DNA of 50,377 nt from a virus. The stretch's first letter is position 1; each line of letters begins with the position of its first letter. Below the pieces are notes generated by a model, which was given only the letters and a program-made list of their open reading frames with translations, did not search any database and was not told the DNA's origin. A program made the translations under genes and the position numbers. Location of the stretch: the IMG/VR virus record IMGVR_UViG_3300030020_000030, positions 1 to 50,377 of that record. The stretch is one strand, 5' to 3'. This document shows, piece by piece, positions 40,676-47,155 of the stretch.

Positions 40676-41770
40676 TTAAACAGTCAGACCGCTGGGCCGG
40701 TAATCAACAAAGGTGTTGGCTGGTGCCTGACCAGGGGCCAGGGTCAAACGCGCCCAAAAGCACTGCGCCTGTGCAGCGGAATTCAATGCCGCCGTCTGTG
40801 CAGCCAGCATAATGGTCTGTGGTGCGGCACCAGTTGACCACGACCCAATACCAGATGCCGGGACCGTCTGGCGGTTTGTGGCGGTGATGGTGTCGTTCAG
40901 TGCAGAACACGGAACGATGTCAAACGCCCCACCGCCTGCATAAAGACCAGCCGGGTCGATTTGTTTGATCAAGGTGGCCGAAGTCCAGGCGGTAGCACTA
41001 TCGGTGTTCAGGATCGCGAATTTCTCGTAGTAATAACGGATCGAGCCGCCCGCCACATCTGCCGACGCTCCGCTGAATGGGCGCACCACTGAAGTGATTG
41101 GGTTGGGCAGGATCGGGAATACCATACCCGTCGCGATTTCATAAGTGGTGGTGGCATCCGGAATAGTGGTCCAATCCCGGTTTACCGCAATGACATCGGT
41201 GCCGTACTGGCCCGACCCGGTGCCAGAAGTAGAGCAGGCGTACCGGACCTGGTTGGCACCGGTACCACCCGTGGTGCGGATAACCATCCCGAGGGTCACG
41301 GAGGCCCCGTCCCCGGCCTGTAGCTTTATGACCGCTGGGGTAATACCGGTATGGTTGGCGGACCCGGCCTGACACGTGTGGGCGGCGATCGTGAGGGTAT
41401 GTGCCATCACGGCCACGTCACCCACTGCAGCAGTGCTACCTGGGTTGGCCAAAGGACCGTTGACCGATGCCCCGGAAGTCGCAGCAAAGAGCAGACGGTT
41501 AAAAGTCTGAGTGCCAGCAACCTTGGTGGTGCCAGTCAGCGTAACCGCAGCAGGCGATTGCTGAATGCCATAGCCATCAAGACCAACAATAACGCCTTTA
41601 GTGGCGGTATCCGAGGCCGAAGAACTGACCCAATCAATAAGCCCGTTCGCGGCCATGTCGGAAAACGAAATCATGCGGGTCAGGTCTGCCGCCCCACCAA
41701 CGGTAGAGCCATCAGCCTCTGGCATGTACGAAGTGCCGTAAATCTGGATTTCGGTGGGATAGACACTCAT
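40676..41770 (-). CDS. Virion structural protein of unknown role (364 aa)
   Basis: Starts MSVYPTEIQIYGTSYMPEAD and has strand-rich repeats with AAHTCQAGSANHTGITPAVI, which contains two possible metal ligands. GC-rich, between the small terminase and the fibre. It could be a minor capsid, decoration or fibre-base protein. No family recognised. Confidence 0.7.
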   Translation of the reverse strand: MSVYPTEIQIYGTSYMPEADGSTVGGAADLTRMISFSDMAANGLIDWVSSSASDTATKGVIVGLDGYGIQQSPAAVTLTGTTKVAGTQTFNRLLFAATSGASVNGPLANPGSTAAVGDVAVMAHTLTIAAHTCQAGSANHTGITPAVIKLQAGDGASVTLGMVIRTTGGTGANQVRYACSTSGTGSGQYGTDVIAVNRDWTTIPDATTTYEIATGMVFPILPNPITSVVRPFSGASADVAGGSIRYYYEKFAILNTDSATAWTSATLIKQIDPAGLYAGGGAFDIVPCSALNDTITATNRQTVPASGIGSWSTGAAPQTIMLAAQTAALNSAAQAQCFWARLTLAPGQAPANTFVDYRPSGLTV

Positions 41771-41782
41771 TGTAGAAATTCC

Positions 41783-42337
41783 TTACTTTTGGAGGGCTTT
41801 TTCTTTTGCGATGCGCTCGACGTCCTCGGTCAGCTTATCCAGTTCTGCGGCCAACTCGGCATCCGTAGCGGTCTGCTCAGGATTGAACGCCTTAAGGCCA
41901 TAAGCCTGACGCTCGATTTCGGTGGTGCGAACCATAACGCGGGACAGCTTCTCCAAAAGATCTGCAGGAGACTCCCGAGAACCAAGGCACGCCATCTGAT
42001 TGCCTTCTGCATCCTTAAGCTCTTTGCCTGCGAGGATGATACCAAGACGATCAACCAGGGTGCTGGAAATCGTGCGAAGGCGAGCGACATCCTTGCGGTG
42101 CATCGCAACTACTTGGGCTGCAGACATCGCCGCCTGTTCATTGGGATCAAAAGAAAACAGATGAACCAGTGGCTGTACTTTGTCTTCGGTCGGAGGAACT
42201 CGACGCACCCACCCATTCCTCTGAACCAGAGTGGACAAACGGGACCGAGAGACGTAGTACTTCTCGCAAAGCTCCTCGTTGGTAAGGATACCTGCTTGAA
42301 ATTCTGATGCAAGTGCTGCTAGACGATCAGGTTCCAT
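41783..42337 (-). CDS. terS: Terminase small subunit-like protein (184 aa)
   Basis: N-terminal 45 residues look like a helix-turn-helix (LASEFQAGILTNEELCEKYY then VSRSRLSTLVQRNGW), the usual DNA-recognition part of small terminases. A central helical part (VAMHRKDVARLRTISSTLVD) fits the oligomerisation domain, and ERQAYGLKAFN near residue 145 is a recurrent end of this family. It is the first leftward gene, next to a divergent promoter region. The large subunit is 6 kb away, with fibre genes between, an unusual separation. Confidence 0.75.
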   Translation of the reverse strand: MEPDRLAALASEFQAGILTNEELCEKYYVSRSRLSTLVQRNGWVRRVPPTEDKVQPLVHLFSFDPNEQAAMSAAQVVAMHRKDVARLRTISSTLVDRLGIILAGKELKDAEGNQMACLGSRESPADLLEKLSRVMVRTTEIERQAYGLKAFNPEQTATDAELAAELDKLTEDVERIAKEKALQK

Positions 42338-42365
42338 GAGAATACAAGTTTCCTAGGTTGAAGAG

Positions 42366-42394
42366 AGTGTAGCACGTGAGAAGTTATATGGGAA
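42366..42394 (-). promoter_or_regulatory. Probable leftward promoter of the packaging/virion operon
   Basis: On the minus strand TTCCCA (42394-42389), 17-base spacer, TACACT (42371-42366). Both hexamers deviate from consensus. It faces the rightward promoter at 42434-42463 in the 149-bp divergent gap. Confidence 0.5.
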
Positions 42395-42433
42395 TATATG
42401 GAGAATTACCTAGTTCATGGAAGCTGCATAATA

Positions 42434-42463
42434 TTGTATATGTGGGGGCATATGTGGTATACT
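42434..42463 (+). promoter_or_regulatory. Rightward promoter with extended -10
   Basis: TTGTAT (42434-42439), 18-base spacer, TATACT (42458-42463) with TGTGG just upstream of the -10, the same 11-mer as at 11396-11406. The following AGGAGGG leads to the leader peptide at 42487. Confidence 0.65.
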
Positions 42464-42486
42464 ATATATATCTTTAGGAGGGTAAA

Positions 42487-42543
42487 ATGGACTATAATAC
42501 ATATACTGAAAATGGCAAGCCCATGCGGGAGCGTTTTCAATGA
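42487..42543 (+). CDS. 18-residue leader peptide
   Basis: An excellent ribosome site (AGGAGGGTAAA) precedes ATG 42487. The peptide MDYNTYTENGKPMRERFQ ends at TGA 42541-42543, which overlaps the ATG of the next gene (ATGA). It may load ribosomes for the next gene or be a short regulatory peptide. There is no obvious run of codons for one amino acid, so classical attenuation is unlikely. Confidence 0.6.
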   Translation: MDYNTYTENGKPMRERFQ

Positions 42544-43007
42544 CCACATACGGCAATCTGGTATCACTCCTGCGTCAATGGCGCACAGAAACACCCGATG
42601 CTTGGATACTACAGGCGGCAGATAGCATCGAGGACCTGGAACGCGAGGTGATGAAACTACGCGCAACCATATCAGCCGCGCCTCCCGTTCTTAGCGACCA
42701 AGAAACCGAGGACGCACTGATACTCTCCGTGCCGGACGCTGGATTTGGCCGCGATAGGGCACAAGTAACCATCGAAAATCTATCGAAGATTGGGTGTGTG
42801 ATCGGTAGGCGCCACCTCGATCTTGAGCACTACAAAATCCGCGCCGCCGCTCTTGCCCATCAATGCGACGAAAAAGACGCCCGCATTGAGGCGATGGAGG
42901 TCGAAATCGAGTGCAACAATGATCTGATCCGGCAGCTTGAAGGGAAGTATGCTGATCCCGACCGCCTCCGCGATGACCGAGACGAGCGGCGCCGGGGAGA
43001 TTTTTAG
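42540..43007 (+). CDS. Coiled-coil early protein (155 aa)
   Basis: Helical throughout: WILQAADSIEDLEREVMKLR near the N-terminus and CDEKDARIEAMEVEIECNND near the C-terminus are coiled coils; it ends with basic RDDRDERRRGDF. It is coupled to the leader peptide by ATGA. It is GC-rich. No enzyme motif. Its position beside small early genes suggests a host-takeover or assembly role; unknown. Confidence 0.75.
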   Translation: MTTYGNLVSLLRQWRTETPDAWILQAADSIEDLEREVMKLRATISAAPPVLSDQETEDALILSVPDAGFGRDRAQVTIENLSKIGCVIGRRHLDLEHYKIRAAALAHQCDEKDARIEAMEVEIECNNDLIRQLEGKYADPDRLRDDRDERRRGDF

Positions 43008-43101
43008 TTATTCGAGTCAAGACCCGGCATCATCAATAGAGCGTTGCTACGACTGCGATGGAACAGGAGAGCAGGGATTATTTGCCGATATACAGGGATA
43101 A
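42973..43101 (+). CDS. 42-residue putative zinc-finger microprotein
   Basis: A short frame starts at ATG 42973 inside the end of the previous gene and ends TAA 43099-43101. The product contains RCYDCDGTGEQG, a CxxCxGTG as in DnaJ zinc repeats but only one pair. The ribosome site is weak. The composition looks protein-like and the CxxCxGTG is hard to explain by chance, but expression is not shown. Confidence 0.5.
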   Translation: MTETSGAGEIFSYSSQDPASSIERCYDCDGTGEQGLFADIQG

Positions 43102-43102
43102 C

Positions 43103-43168
43103 ATGACGTTAGAGGAGGCAAAGGAAGCGATAATGGAGGGAAAAGGATGGGTGATGAATAAAGCGTGA
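43103..43168 (+). CDS. 21-residue micro-ORF
   Basis: ATG 43103 lies one base after the previous stop and gives MTLEEAKEAIMEGKGWVMNK plus one residue. Part of it (EGKGWV) is repeated in the DNA about 50 bases on (direct repeat GGAAAAGGATGGGTGA near 43138 and 43188), which looks like a partial duplication. Low confidence. Confidence 0.3.
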   Translation: MTLEEAKEAIMEGKGWVMNKA

Positions 43169-43529
43169 GAGTGGGAAAAACGGAAGGAAAAGGATGGGTG
43201 ACAAATATTAAAGGTGTCGGAAATTTTCGAGAGAGACAAGGGATGATTACGTGTGTCCCGCCCCCCGTGGCTCCCGACCCATGCCACCCGGACTCCGCGC
43301 CACCACCACCACCGCGCGGCCCCGTCCTTGCCTTCCCGTGCCCCTCTGGTCCGACCTCGGCACCACCCCACCGACCTCCACCACGCACCCGTCCCGACCT
43401 CGCATCGCATTGTGCTCCGCGCATAACGACCATGCGTTCGCGGCATTGTGCGCCGCGCCGCGCCGTGGTATTGTGTGTGGGTCGGGCAGTCCCGACCAGC
43501 CCGGTCGAACACGAATAGGAGCCACGCTG
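43169..43529 (+). other. C-rich non-coding stretch with a promoter and leader repeat
   Basis: About 360 bases without a convincing gene. The region is strongly C-rich on the plus strand. It contains TTGTGC (43446-43451), a 17-base spacer and TATTGT (43469-43474) with CGTGG before the -10, and then the repeated leader motif CCCGACCAGCCCGGTCGA (43491-43508). Long frames on the minus strand here come from base composition and are not called. Confidence 0.5.
43491..43508 (+). repeat. Leader repeat CCGACCAG-N-GGTCGA, copy 1
   Basis: CCCGACCAGCCCGGTCGA occurs 22 bases before the gene at 43530. Near-identical copies lie at 44043-44060 and, with two changes, 44889-44906, each before a small gene. 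GACC and GGTC can pair, so each may form a short stem before the ribosome site AGGAGCC. Confidence 0.7.
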
Positions 43530-43781
43530 ATGCCCGACATCGCCTCCCTGATTGCCGACGCCGACGCAGCGCAGGAGCGCGCCGCAGAAGCCGAGGCCAA
43601 CATGCGAGCCAAAATGGGCACGCGCCGCGCGGCCTCCCGTGCCAACGCCGAAGCCGACGAAGCCATCCTTGCCGCATGGCGCGCAGCCACGGCACAAGCC
43701 GAGCAGATCGATGACTGGGATATCGTGAGCACGCTCGAAGAGCGTATGCGCGCACGCGGTCTCGATCCGGCAGAATGCTGA
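43530..43781 (+). CDS. Ala-rich helical small protein (83 aa)
   Basis: ATG 43530 is preceded by the leader repeat and ATAGGAGCCACGC. The product starts MPDIASLIADADAAQERAAE, highly helical and Ala/Glu/Arg-rich, ending EERMRARGLDPAEC. The longer frame upstream (from 43251) is C-rich non-coding sequence. GC-rich, unlike the replication genes. Function unknown. Confidence 0.7.
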   Translation: MPDIASLIADADAAQERAAEAEANMRAKMGTRRAASRANAEADEAILAAWRAATAQAEQIDDWDIVSTLEERMRARGLDPAEC

Positions 43782-43819
43782 GCCACCCCACACACACACA
43801 CGAACAGGAGCCAACCCCG

Positions 43820-44011
43820 ATGCCGCACCCGACCCAAGCCCCCGACCCAAGCCTCGTGCAAGCCGCCGTGGCCGATCTGTTCCGACGCCAGCAACGCCCG
43901 CTGGCGTGGAAAATCGCCCAAGACTGGGCGAACTCTTGGACCACGGCAGGAAACCCCCTGCTCGCCCACGCGGCACGCGAGGAAGCCACGCGGCTTCTGA
44001 ACGCGGAATAG
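43820..44011 (+). CDS. Small helical protein (63 aa)
   Basis: ATG 43820 follows AACAGGAGCCAACCCC. An in-frame ATG at 43775 lacks such a site and overlaps the previous gene. Product: QAAVADLFRRQQRPLAWKIA then LLAHAAREEATRLLNAE, a two-helix protein. It is followed by a hairpin (44020-44039) that may end the transcript. Function unknown. Confidence 0.65.
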   Translation: MPHPTQAPDPSLVQAAVADLFRRQQRPLAWKIAQDWANSWTTAGNPLLAHAAREEATRLLNAE

Positions 44012-44019
44012 TCCGGCTT

Positions 44020-44042
44020 CCCACCCTTGCGGGGGTGGGTTT
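44020..44042 (+). terminator. Hairpin with short T tract
   Basis: CCCACCC (44020-44026) pairs with GGGTGGG (44033-44039) and is followed by TTT. It lies after the gene ending at 44011 and just before leader repeat copy 2. Weak but typical intrinsic terminator. Confidence 0.55.
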
Positions 44043-44060
44043 CCCGACCAGTCCGGTCGA
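44043..44060 (+). repeat. Leader repeat CCGACCAG-N-GGTCGA, copy 2
   Basis: CCCGACCAGTCCGGTCGA, one base different from copy 1. It is followed, 110 bases on, by the ribosome site of the gene at 44175, with a possible promoter (TTCCAC 44099-44104, 17 bases, TTTACT 44122-44127) between. Confidence 0.7.
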
Positions 44061-44174
44061 TTTGCAAGACGCACAATGCGACCCTGCAAAAGCTGCACTT
44101 CCACCGGCAAGCGCCGCGTGGTTTACTTAATGGGTCGAGGCGATCCCGCCGAGGTCACAATACAGGAGCCGACC

Positions 44175-44732
44175 ATGCTGATCCACCATTCGAGTGTCAA
44201 GAAAGCCGCGAAGCTGGGCTTCACCTTCATCGAGACGGATGCGGGTTTCGTACTCAACCGCACCGTGGACGGGCTGAACTCCACTGAGACGTTCGACAGC
44301 ACCGCCGAGGCTTTCGAAGCCTGGGACGCAGGCGAGGTTGAATTCGAAGCCCCCGAAGACGCCAGCGCGTTCGCCAAGTGCGGCGTGATGGCCAAGGACT
44401 ACCACGACCAATACAGCCACAATCCGCATGGTCCAGGTTGCGGCGACACTGTGGACATCGAGATGCGGAACGCGATCCAGGTGCTGGATGGCAAGGTCGT
44501 CAAGGTCGATGTCATGGCACTCAAGCAGATCGGCATCGACTCCGGACTCTGGAAGCAATCATGGGAGGGCCTGAACGTCGGAATGCAGCGCATGAACCTC
44601 GCTAACCGCATCCGGGGCCTGCTGCGGAATGACCCGGATGCCAAGGTCCGGATCGGGTCGATCACAGGGCGCTTCGGGGTGGCGTTCACCCCGGCCAAGG
44701 GCAAGGCCAAGAAATCGAAGGTAGCAGCTTGA
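44175..44732 (+). CDS. Conserved-looking small phage/host protein (185 aa)
   Basis: ATG 44175 has ACAGGAGCCGACC, the same ribosome site as its neighbours. The frame also opens upstream to ATG 44076, adding 33 residues with CKSC and STG (zinc-ribbon-like), but a promoter-like sequence lies inside that stretch and it has no ribosome site, so the shorter form is preferred. The protein has a small alpha/beta N-terminal part (VKKAAKLGFTFIETDAGFVL) and a C-terminal basic Lys-rich end. MRNAIQVLDGKVVKVDVMAL is another structured part. No family recognised. Confidence 0.65.
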   Translation: MLIHHSSVKKAAKLGFTFIETDAGFVLNRTVDGLNSTETFDSTAEAFEAWDAGEVEFEAPEDASAFAKCGVMAKDYHDQYSHNPHGPGCGDTVDIEMRNAIQVLDGKVVKVDVMALKQIGIDSGLWKQSWEGLNVGMQRMNLANRIRGLLRNDPDAKVRIGSITGRFGVAFTPAKGKAKKSKVAA

Positions 44733-44875
44733 GCCACCACCGCAGGTGGGGGGCGCAATCCCCCCGCAAGCCCACTGGGAACTGGGTTTGGATCGCCTGG
44801 GGCTTCATTATCTTGGTGATTGTGATCGAGATCGTGGTTTACGCTGTAGTGTCTAGTCCGGGTAGCCGATCTTAA
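44729..44875 (+). CDS. 48-residue small membrane protein
   Basis: TTG 44729 overlaps the previous stop codon and starts a 48-codon frame ending TAA 44873-44875. Residues 1-18 are basic (RRWGAQSPRKPTGNW), residues about 19-41 are a clear membrane segment (WVWIAWGFIILVIVIEIVVY), the end is short and polar. The TTG start and weak ribosome site lower confidence. Promoter-like bases for the next gene lie inside it. If real, it may be a holin-like or regulatory membrane peptide. Confidence 0.5.
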   Translation: MSHHRRWGAQSPRKPTGNWVWIAWGFIILVIVIEIVVYAVVSSPGSRS

Positions 44876-44888
44876 CGGATCGGCTTCT
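44864..44888 (+). terminator. Stem-loop before leader repeat copy 3
   Basis: AGCCGATC (44864-44871) pairs with GATCGGCT (44878-44885) across TTAACG, followed by TCT. It overlaps the stop codon of the small membrane frame and precedes leader repeat copy 3. It is probably a terminator or leader structure. Confidence 0.5.
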
Positions 44889-44906
44889 CCGACCAGATGA
44901 GGTCGA
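44889..44906 (+). repeat. Leader repeat CCGACCAG-N-GGTCGA, copy 3
   Basis: CCGACCAGATGAGGTCGA keeps the GACCAG and GGTCGA halves of copies 1 and 2, with the centre changed. It lies 10 bases before the ribosome site of the gene at 44922. Confidence 0.6.
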
Positions 44907-44921
44907 ATACAGGAGCCTACA

Positions 44922-45263
44922 ATGAGCGACGAAGCAATCATCAAAGCCGTCAACGACAAGCTCGACGCGATGTGGGTGACCGTTCGCACGCGGTGCGAAG
45001 ACCCGGATATGCTGGAAAATGCGCGTAAAGCAACCTGCAAGCATATGGCTGAGTGCGAATTCTCAGAACTGAGAGTTCAAGACATGTATGAACTGATATG
45101 GAACGGCATCGAAATCAAAGCCTTCAAAGAATGCACGGTTGATTATCTCATTGAATATTGGACTTCAGAGTCCGACATGGAAGACATGGAAGACATCGTG
45201 GATGAGGAAATTGCCGACGAATATAAAACCTATATAATGAAAACCCTGTTTGGAGACAAGTAG
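44922..45263 (+). CDS. Small acidic protein, paralogue A (113 aa)
   Basis: ATG 44922 follows ACAGGAGCCTAC. Product begins MSDEAIIKAVNDKLDAMWVT and has RTRCEDPDMLENARKATCKH, which aligns with RKRCRDPEQLAQARRCTARH of the gene at 45687; both go on with DMYEL/EQYEM and a glycine-containing turn. The Cys and His residues may bind metal. Acidic C-terminal third (SESDMEDMEDIVDEE). Function unknown. Confidence 0.75.
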   Translation: MSDEAIIKAVNDKLDAMWVTVRTRCEDPDMLENARKATCKHMAECEFSELRVQDMYELIWNGIEIKAFKECTVDYLIEYWTSESDMEDMEDIVDEEIADEYKTYIMKTLFGDK

Positions 45264-45269
45264 CAGAAC

Positions 45270-45309
45270 GCGCGCGAGGGTTGACAAAGCCCTAGCGTTG
45301 TGGTTTAAT
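45270..45309 (+). promoter_or_regulatory. Promoter with -35 inside an imperfect hairpin (repeat member 1)
   Basis: TTGACA (45281-45286), 17-base spacer, TTTAAT (45304-45309) preceded by TGTGG. The bases before (GCGCGAGGG) and after (CCCTAGCG) the -35 pair imperfectly. It drives the gene at 45337. Close copies lie at 45615-45645 and 46005-46042. Confidence 0.75.
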
Positions 45310-45336
45310 GCTTAAGTTAACCAAGGAGCTATTCAC

Positions 45337-45606
45337 ATGGTCAAGGCACGCATCGTCTATTCCGAGACTGAGACCGGCGAAACCAATGAATTCGACACCG
45401 AGCTTGCGGAACTTAACTGCGCTTCAGTGGCTAAGGTGCTGAATGACTATTTCAAGAAAAACTGCGAAGGCTATTATGAGGAACTGGTGCCTATTAAAAT
45501 TATGGAACTTCGCAACTATACGGGAATGGCGTTCGCATTCACAGTCAACTTGAGCTACTTCGGAACCGTGACAGGGTATGGGATGATGTACACAGAATTC
45601 GTCTGA
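45337..45606 (+). CDS. Small phage protein of unknown function (89 aa)
   Basis: ATG 45337 follows CCAAGGAGCTATTCAC. Product MVKARIVYSETETGETNEFD then LAELNCASVAKVLNDYFKKN and FAFTVNLSYFGTVTGYG, an alpha/beta fold with no recognised motif. Separate promoter and a hairpin behind it suggest a self-contained cassette. Confidence 0.75.
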   Translation: MVKARIVYSETETGETNEFDTELAELNCASVAKVLNDYFKKNCEGYYEELVPIKIMELRNYTGMAFAFTVNLSYFGTVTGYGMMYTEFV

Positions 45607-45614
45607 TAAAACCA

Positions 45615-45645
45615 CAACGCGGGGGTTGACAAAGCCCCCGCGTTG
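45615..45645. repeat. Perfect 11-bp hairpin with TTGACA in its loop (repeat member 2)
   Basis: CAACGCGGGGG (45615-45625) pairs without mismatch with CCCCCGCGTTG (45635-45645) around the loop TTGACAAAG. The TTGACA at 45626-45631 has no good -10 at 16-18 bases (ACCCCA), so this copy may act mainly as terminator or as a decayed promoter for the gene at 45687. Confidence 0.75.
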
Positions 45646-45686
45646 ATCACCCCATTCTCCCTCATTGCTGAATAAAGGAACCGACA

Positions 45687-45998
45687 ATGACCAAGATACA
45701 GGACATTCTTCGCAAGTGCCGCGCGGAAATTCGCAAGCGTTGCCGCGACCCAGAACAACTGGCACAGGCACGCCGCTGCACCGCGCGGCACATAGTGGAA
45801 GATGGCACAATTGATTGGCAGGACCGCTACGAGCAATACGAAATGCTGATGATGGGAATTAAGCCAGTAGGCACTTATACCGCGAACAATATCATCGAAG
45901 AGGCGTTCAGCAGATATATGGTTGAGGAACTGAAGACATTGGAAGAGGCGGAAGACTTTTATACCAACCTGATTGAGTCGCTGTTCCCCAACCCGTGA
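45687..45998 (+). CDS. Small basic protein, paralogue B (103 aa)
   Basis: ATG 45687 follows AAAGGAACCGACA. Product begins MTKIQDILRKCRAEIRKRCR; the Arg-Cys-rich part and later pattern match the gene at 44922. The end is acidic (EELKTLEEAEDFYTN). The two genes are separated by one unrelated gene and the repeat member 2. Function unknown. Confidence 0.75.
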   Translation: MTKIQDILRKCRAEIRKRCRDPEQLAQARRCTARHIVEDGTIDWQDRYEQYEMLMMGIKPVGTYTANNIIEEAFSRYMVEELKTLEEAEDFYTNLIESLFPNP

Positions 45999-46004
45999 CA
46001 GAAT

Positions 46005-46042
46005 ATGCGGGGGTTGACAAAGCCTTCGCGTTGTGGTTTACT
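46005..46042 (+). promoter_or_regulatory. Promoter with -35 between pairing arms (repeat member 3)
   Basis: TTGACA (46014-46019), 17-base spacer, TTTACT (46037-46042) preceded by TGTGG. TGCGGGGG and CCTTCGCG around the -35 pair with two G-T. It overlaps the stop of the preceding gene by a few bases and serves the gene at 46082. Confidence 0.75.
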
Positions 46043-46081
46043 AGTTTTGCTACCAACGGCACCAATAAAGGAGCAAGTACC

Positions 46082-46285
46082 ATGTCGATTACCGGATACC
46101 AGAAACTAATTGCCGAGAGCCGCCGTCTCGCACGAGAACTTATCGAGGCCGAAGAGGCTGGCAACGAAGAACGCATCGGCCAGATCGCGTTCCGCCAGAT
46201 GGACATCAGCGACAACCTTCGCCGCTACAACAAGCGCCTCGCGCAGATCGGCGTGAACCTCCTGGTTAAGGAACTGGTGGCATGA
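46082..46285 (+). CDS. Small helical protein (67 aa)
   Basis: ATG 46082 has AAAGGAGCAAGTACC upstream; the frame is open from 45995 but that start overlaps the promoter. Product is one long helix pair: YQKLIAESRRLARELIEAEE and RQMDISDNLRRYNKRLAQIG. It is coupled (ATGA) to the next gene. Function unknown. Confidence 0.75.
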   Translation: MSITGYQKLIAESRRLARELIEAEEAGNEERIGQIAFRQMDISDNLRRYNKRLAQIGVNLLVKELVA

Positions 46286-46530
46286 GCACTATGCCAAAGT
46301 GGGCCAAATGGCATGTCAGCGCTAAGGACAGTGAGTTCGATGGTCCCGCTGACTATGAGTTCTACGAGTATATCTCTGACGTTCGGAACGCGCTGGAAGG
46401 CGAACTGGTATTCATACCAATGGTTGCCGTTAATCAGCTGCTGGACCATCTGCCCCCCAAGGTTGGCGAGAGCAACCACGTTACCGTTGACAATATCACG
46501 GTTACCGTGACGCGTTTGAAGGAATATTAA
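46282..46530 (+). CDS. Small phage protein of unknown function (82 aa)
   Basis: Starts inside the previous stop (ATGA). Product MSTMPKWAKWHVSAKDSEFD, then YISDVRNALEGELVFIPMVA and a strand-rich end (VTVDNITVTVTRLKEY). Its stop overlaps by four bases the stop of the convergent gene at 46527. No motif recognised. Confidence 0.7.
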   Translation: MSTMPKWAKWHVSAKDSEFDGPADYEFYEYISDVRNALEGELVFIPMVAVNQLLDHLPPKVGESNHVTVDNITVTVTRLKEY

Positions 46531-47039
46531 CGCACCACCCATTTTGATTTCGGGGCCGCAGGGGTAACAGCCTGCGGCTTTGTTTCAGGTGGAACACTGA
46601 TGGTGCCACCTTTGCGCACAAAGTGGAGCAGGGTATTCTTGCCACGCATTACGGTTATACCGGCATTTGTTGGGTGGGGTTCCACCTTAAGACCGAGGGA
46701 AGCCAACGTCAATGCAACCTCTGGCCCTTTCATCGAGCGAATACGTGCCTCATCGCCAGCAGGGGAACTGTCATGGGGTATATGGGCGATAAGTTCCTGG
46801 ACGCGGGGCTTGGCCATTGCAATCTCGTTGGACAGGCGGCGATACTCCTTCCATACGATGCGTTCCACCTTGGTCCACAATGGGTCGGTGTAATCTGGAA
46901 CCTGGGCAACAAGCTTCATGCTAAGACACATGGACTTGGCATCTCGCCAGTTCGGGAACGTCACAGAAAGGGTGCGGGAAGCGTAATCCGGGTGGTATTG
47001 AGCAAGATTTGCGATCTCTTGTGCGAAGTCTAAAGACAT
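46527..47039 (-). CDS. Leftward protein of unknown function (170 aa)
   Basis: ATG 47039 follows CGGAGAACTCTTCCC; an upstream in-frame ATG at 47081 has no such site. Product MSLDFAQEIANLAQYHPDYA, FPNWRDAKSMCLSMKLVAQV and a C-terminal basic Pro-rich end. It is the only leftward gene in this right-hand part and reads towards 46.5 kb from the repeat-rich region, so it may be regulated by the GGTAGCC repeats. Confidence 0.7.
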   Translation of the reverse strand: MSLDFAQEIANLAQYHPDYASRTLSVTFPNWRDAKSMCLSMKLVAQVPDYTDPLWTKVERIVWKEYRRLSNEIAMAKPRVQELIAHIPHDSSPAGDEARIRSMKGPEVALTLASLGLKVEPHPTNAGITVMRGKNTLLHFVRKGGTISVPPETKPQAVTPAAPKSKWVVR

Positions 47040-47155
47040 GGGAAGAGTTCTCCGAGGGCCGAAGGAAAAGCAGTAAAACACGTTCGGAGTGGTTTGTCAA
47101 GTGGGTTTGAACACAAGTTCGAGGGTGCCGAGAAGTAAAGCGGGCCAGAGGGTGG

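Noticed and set aside
43165-43518. 117-residue Pro-rich plus-strand frame
   Set aside because: The composition follows the C-rich non-coding DNA, and no ribosome site precedes it.
43047-44110. Three long minus-strand frames (287-332 aa)
   Set aside because: GC-rich sequence keeps these frames open; they oppose genes with good ribosome sites and read as Arg/Gly/Ala/Cys-rich chains.
44076-44174. N-terminal extension with CKSC motif for the gene at 44175
   Set aside because: No ribosome site at 44076 and a promoter-like sequence lies inside; kept only as an alternative.
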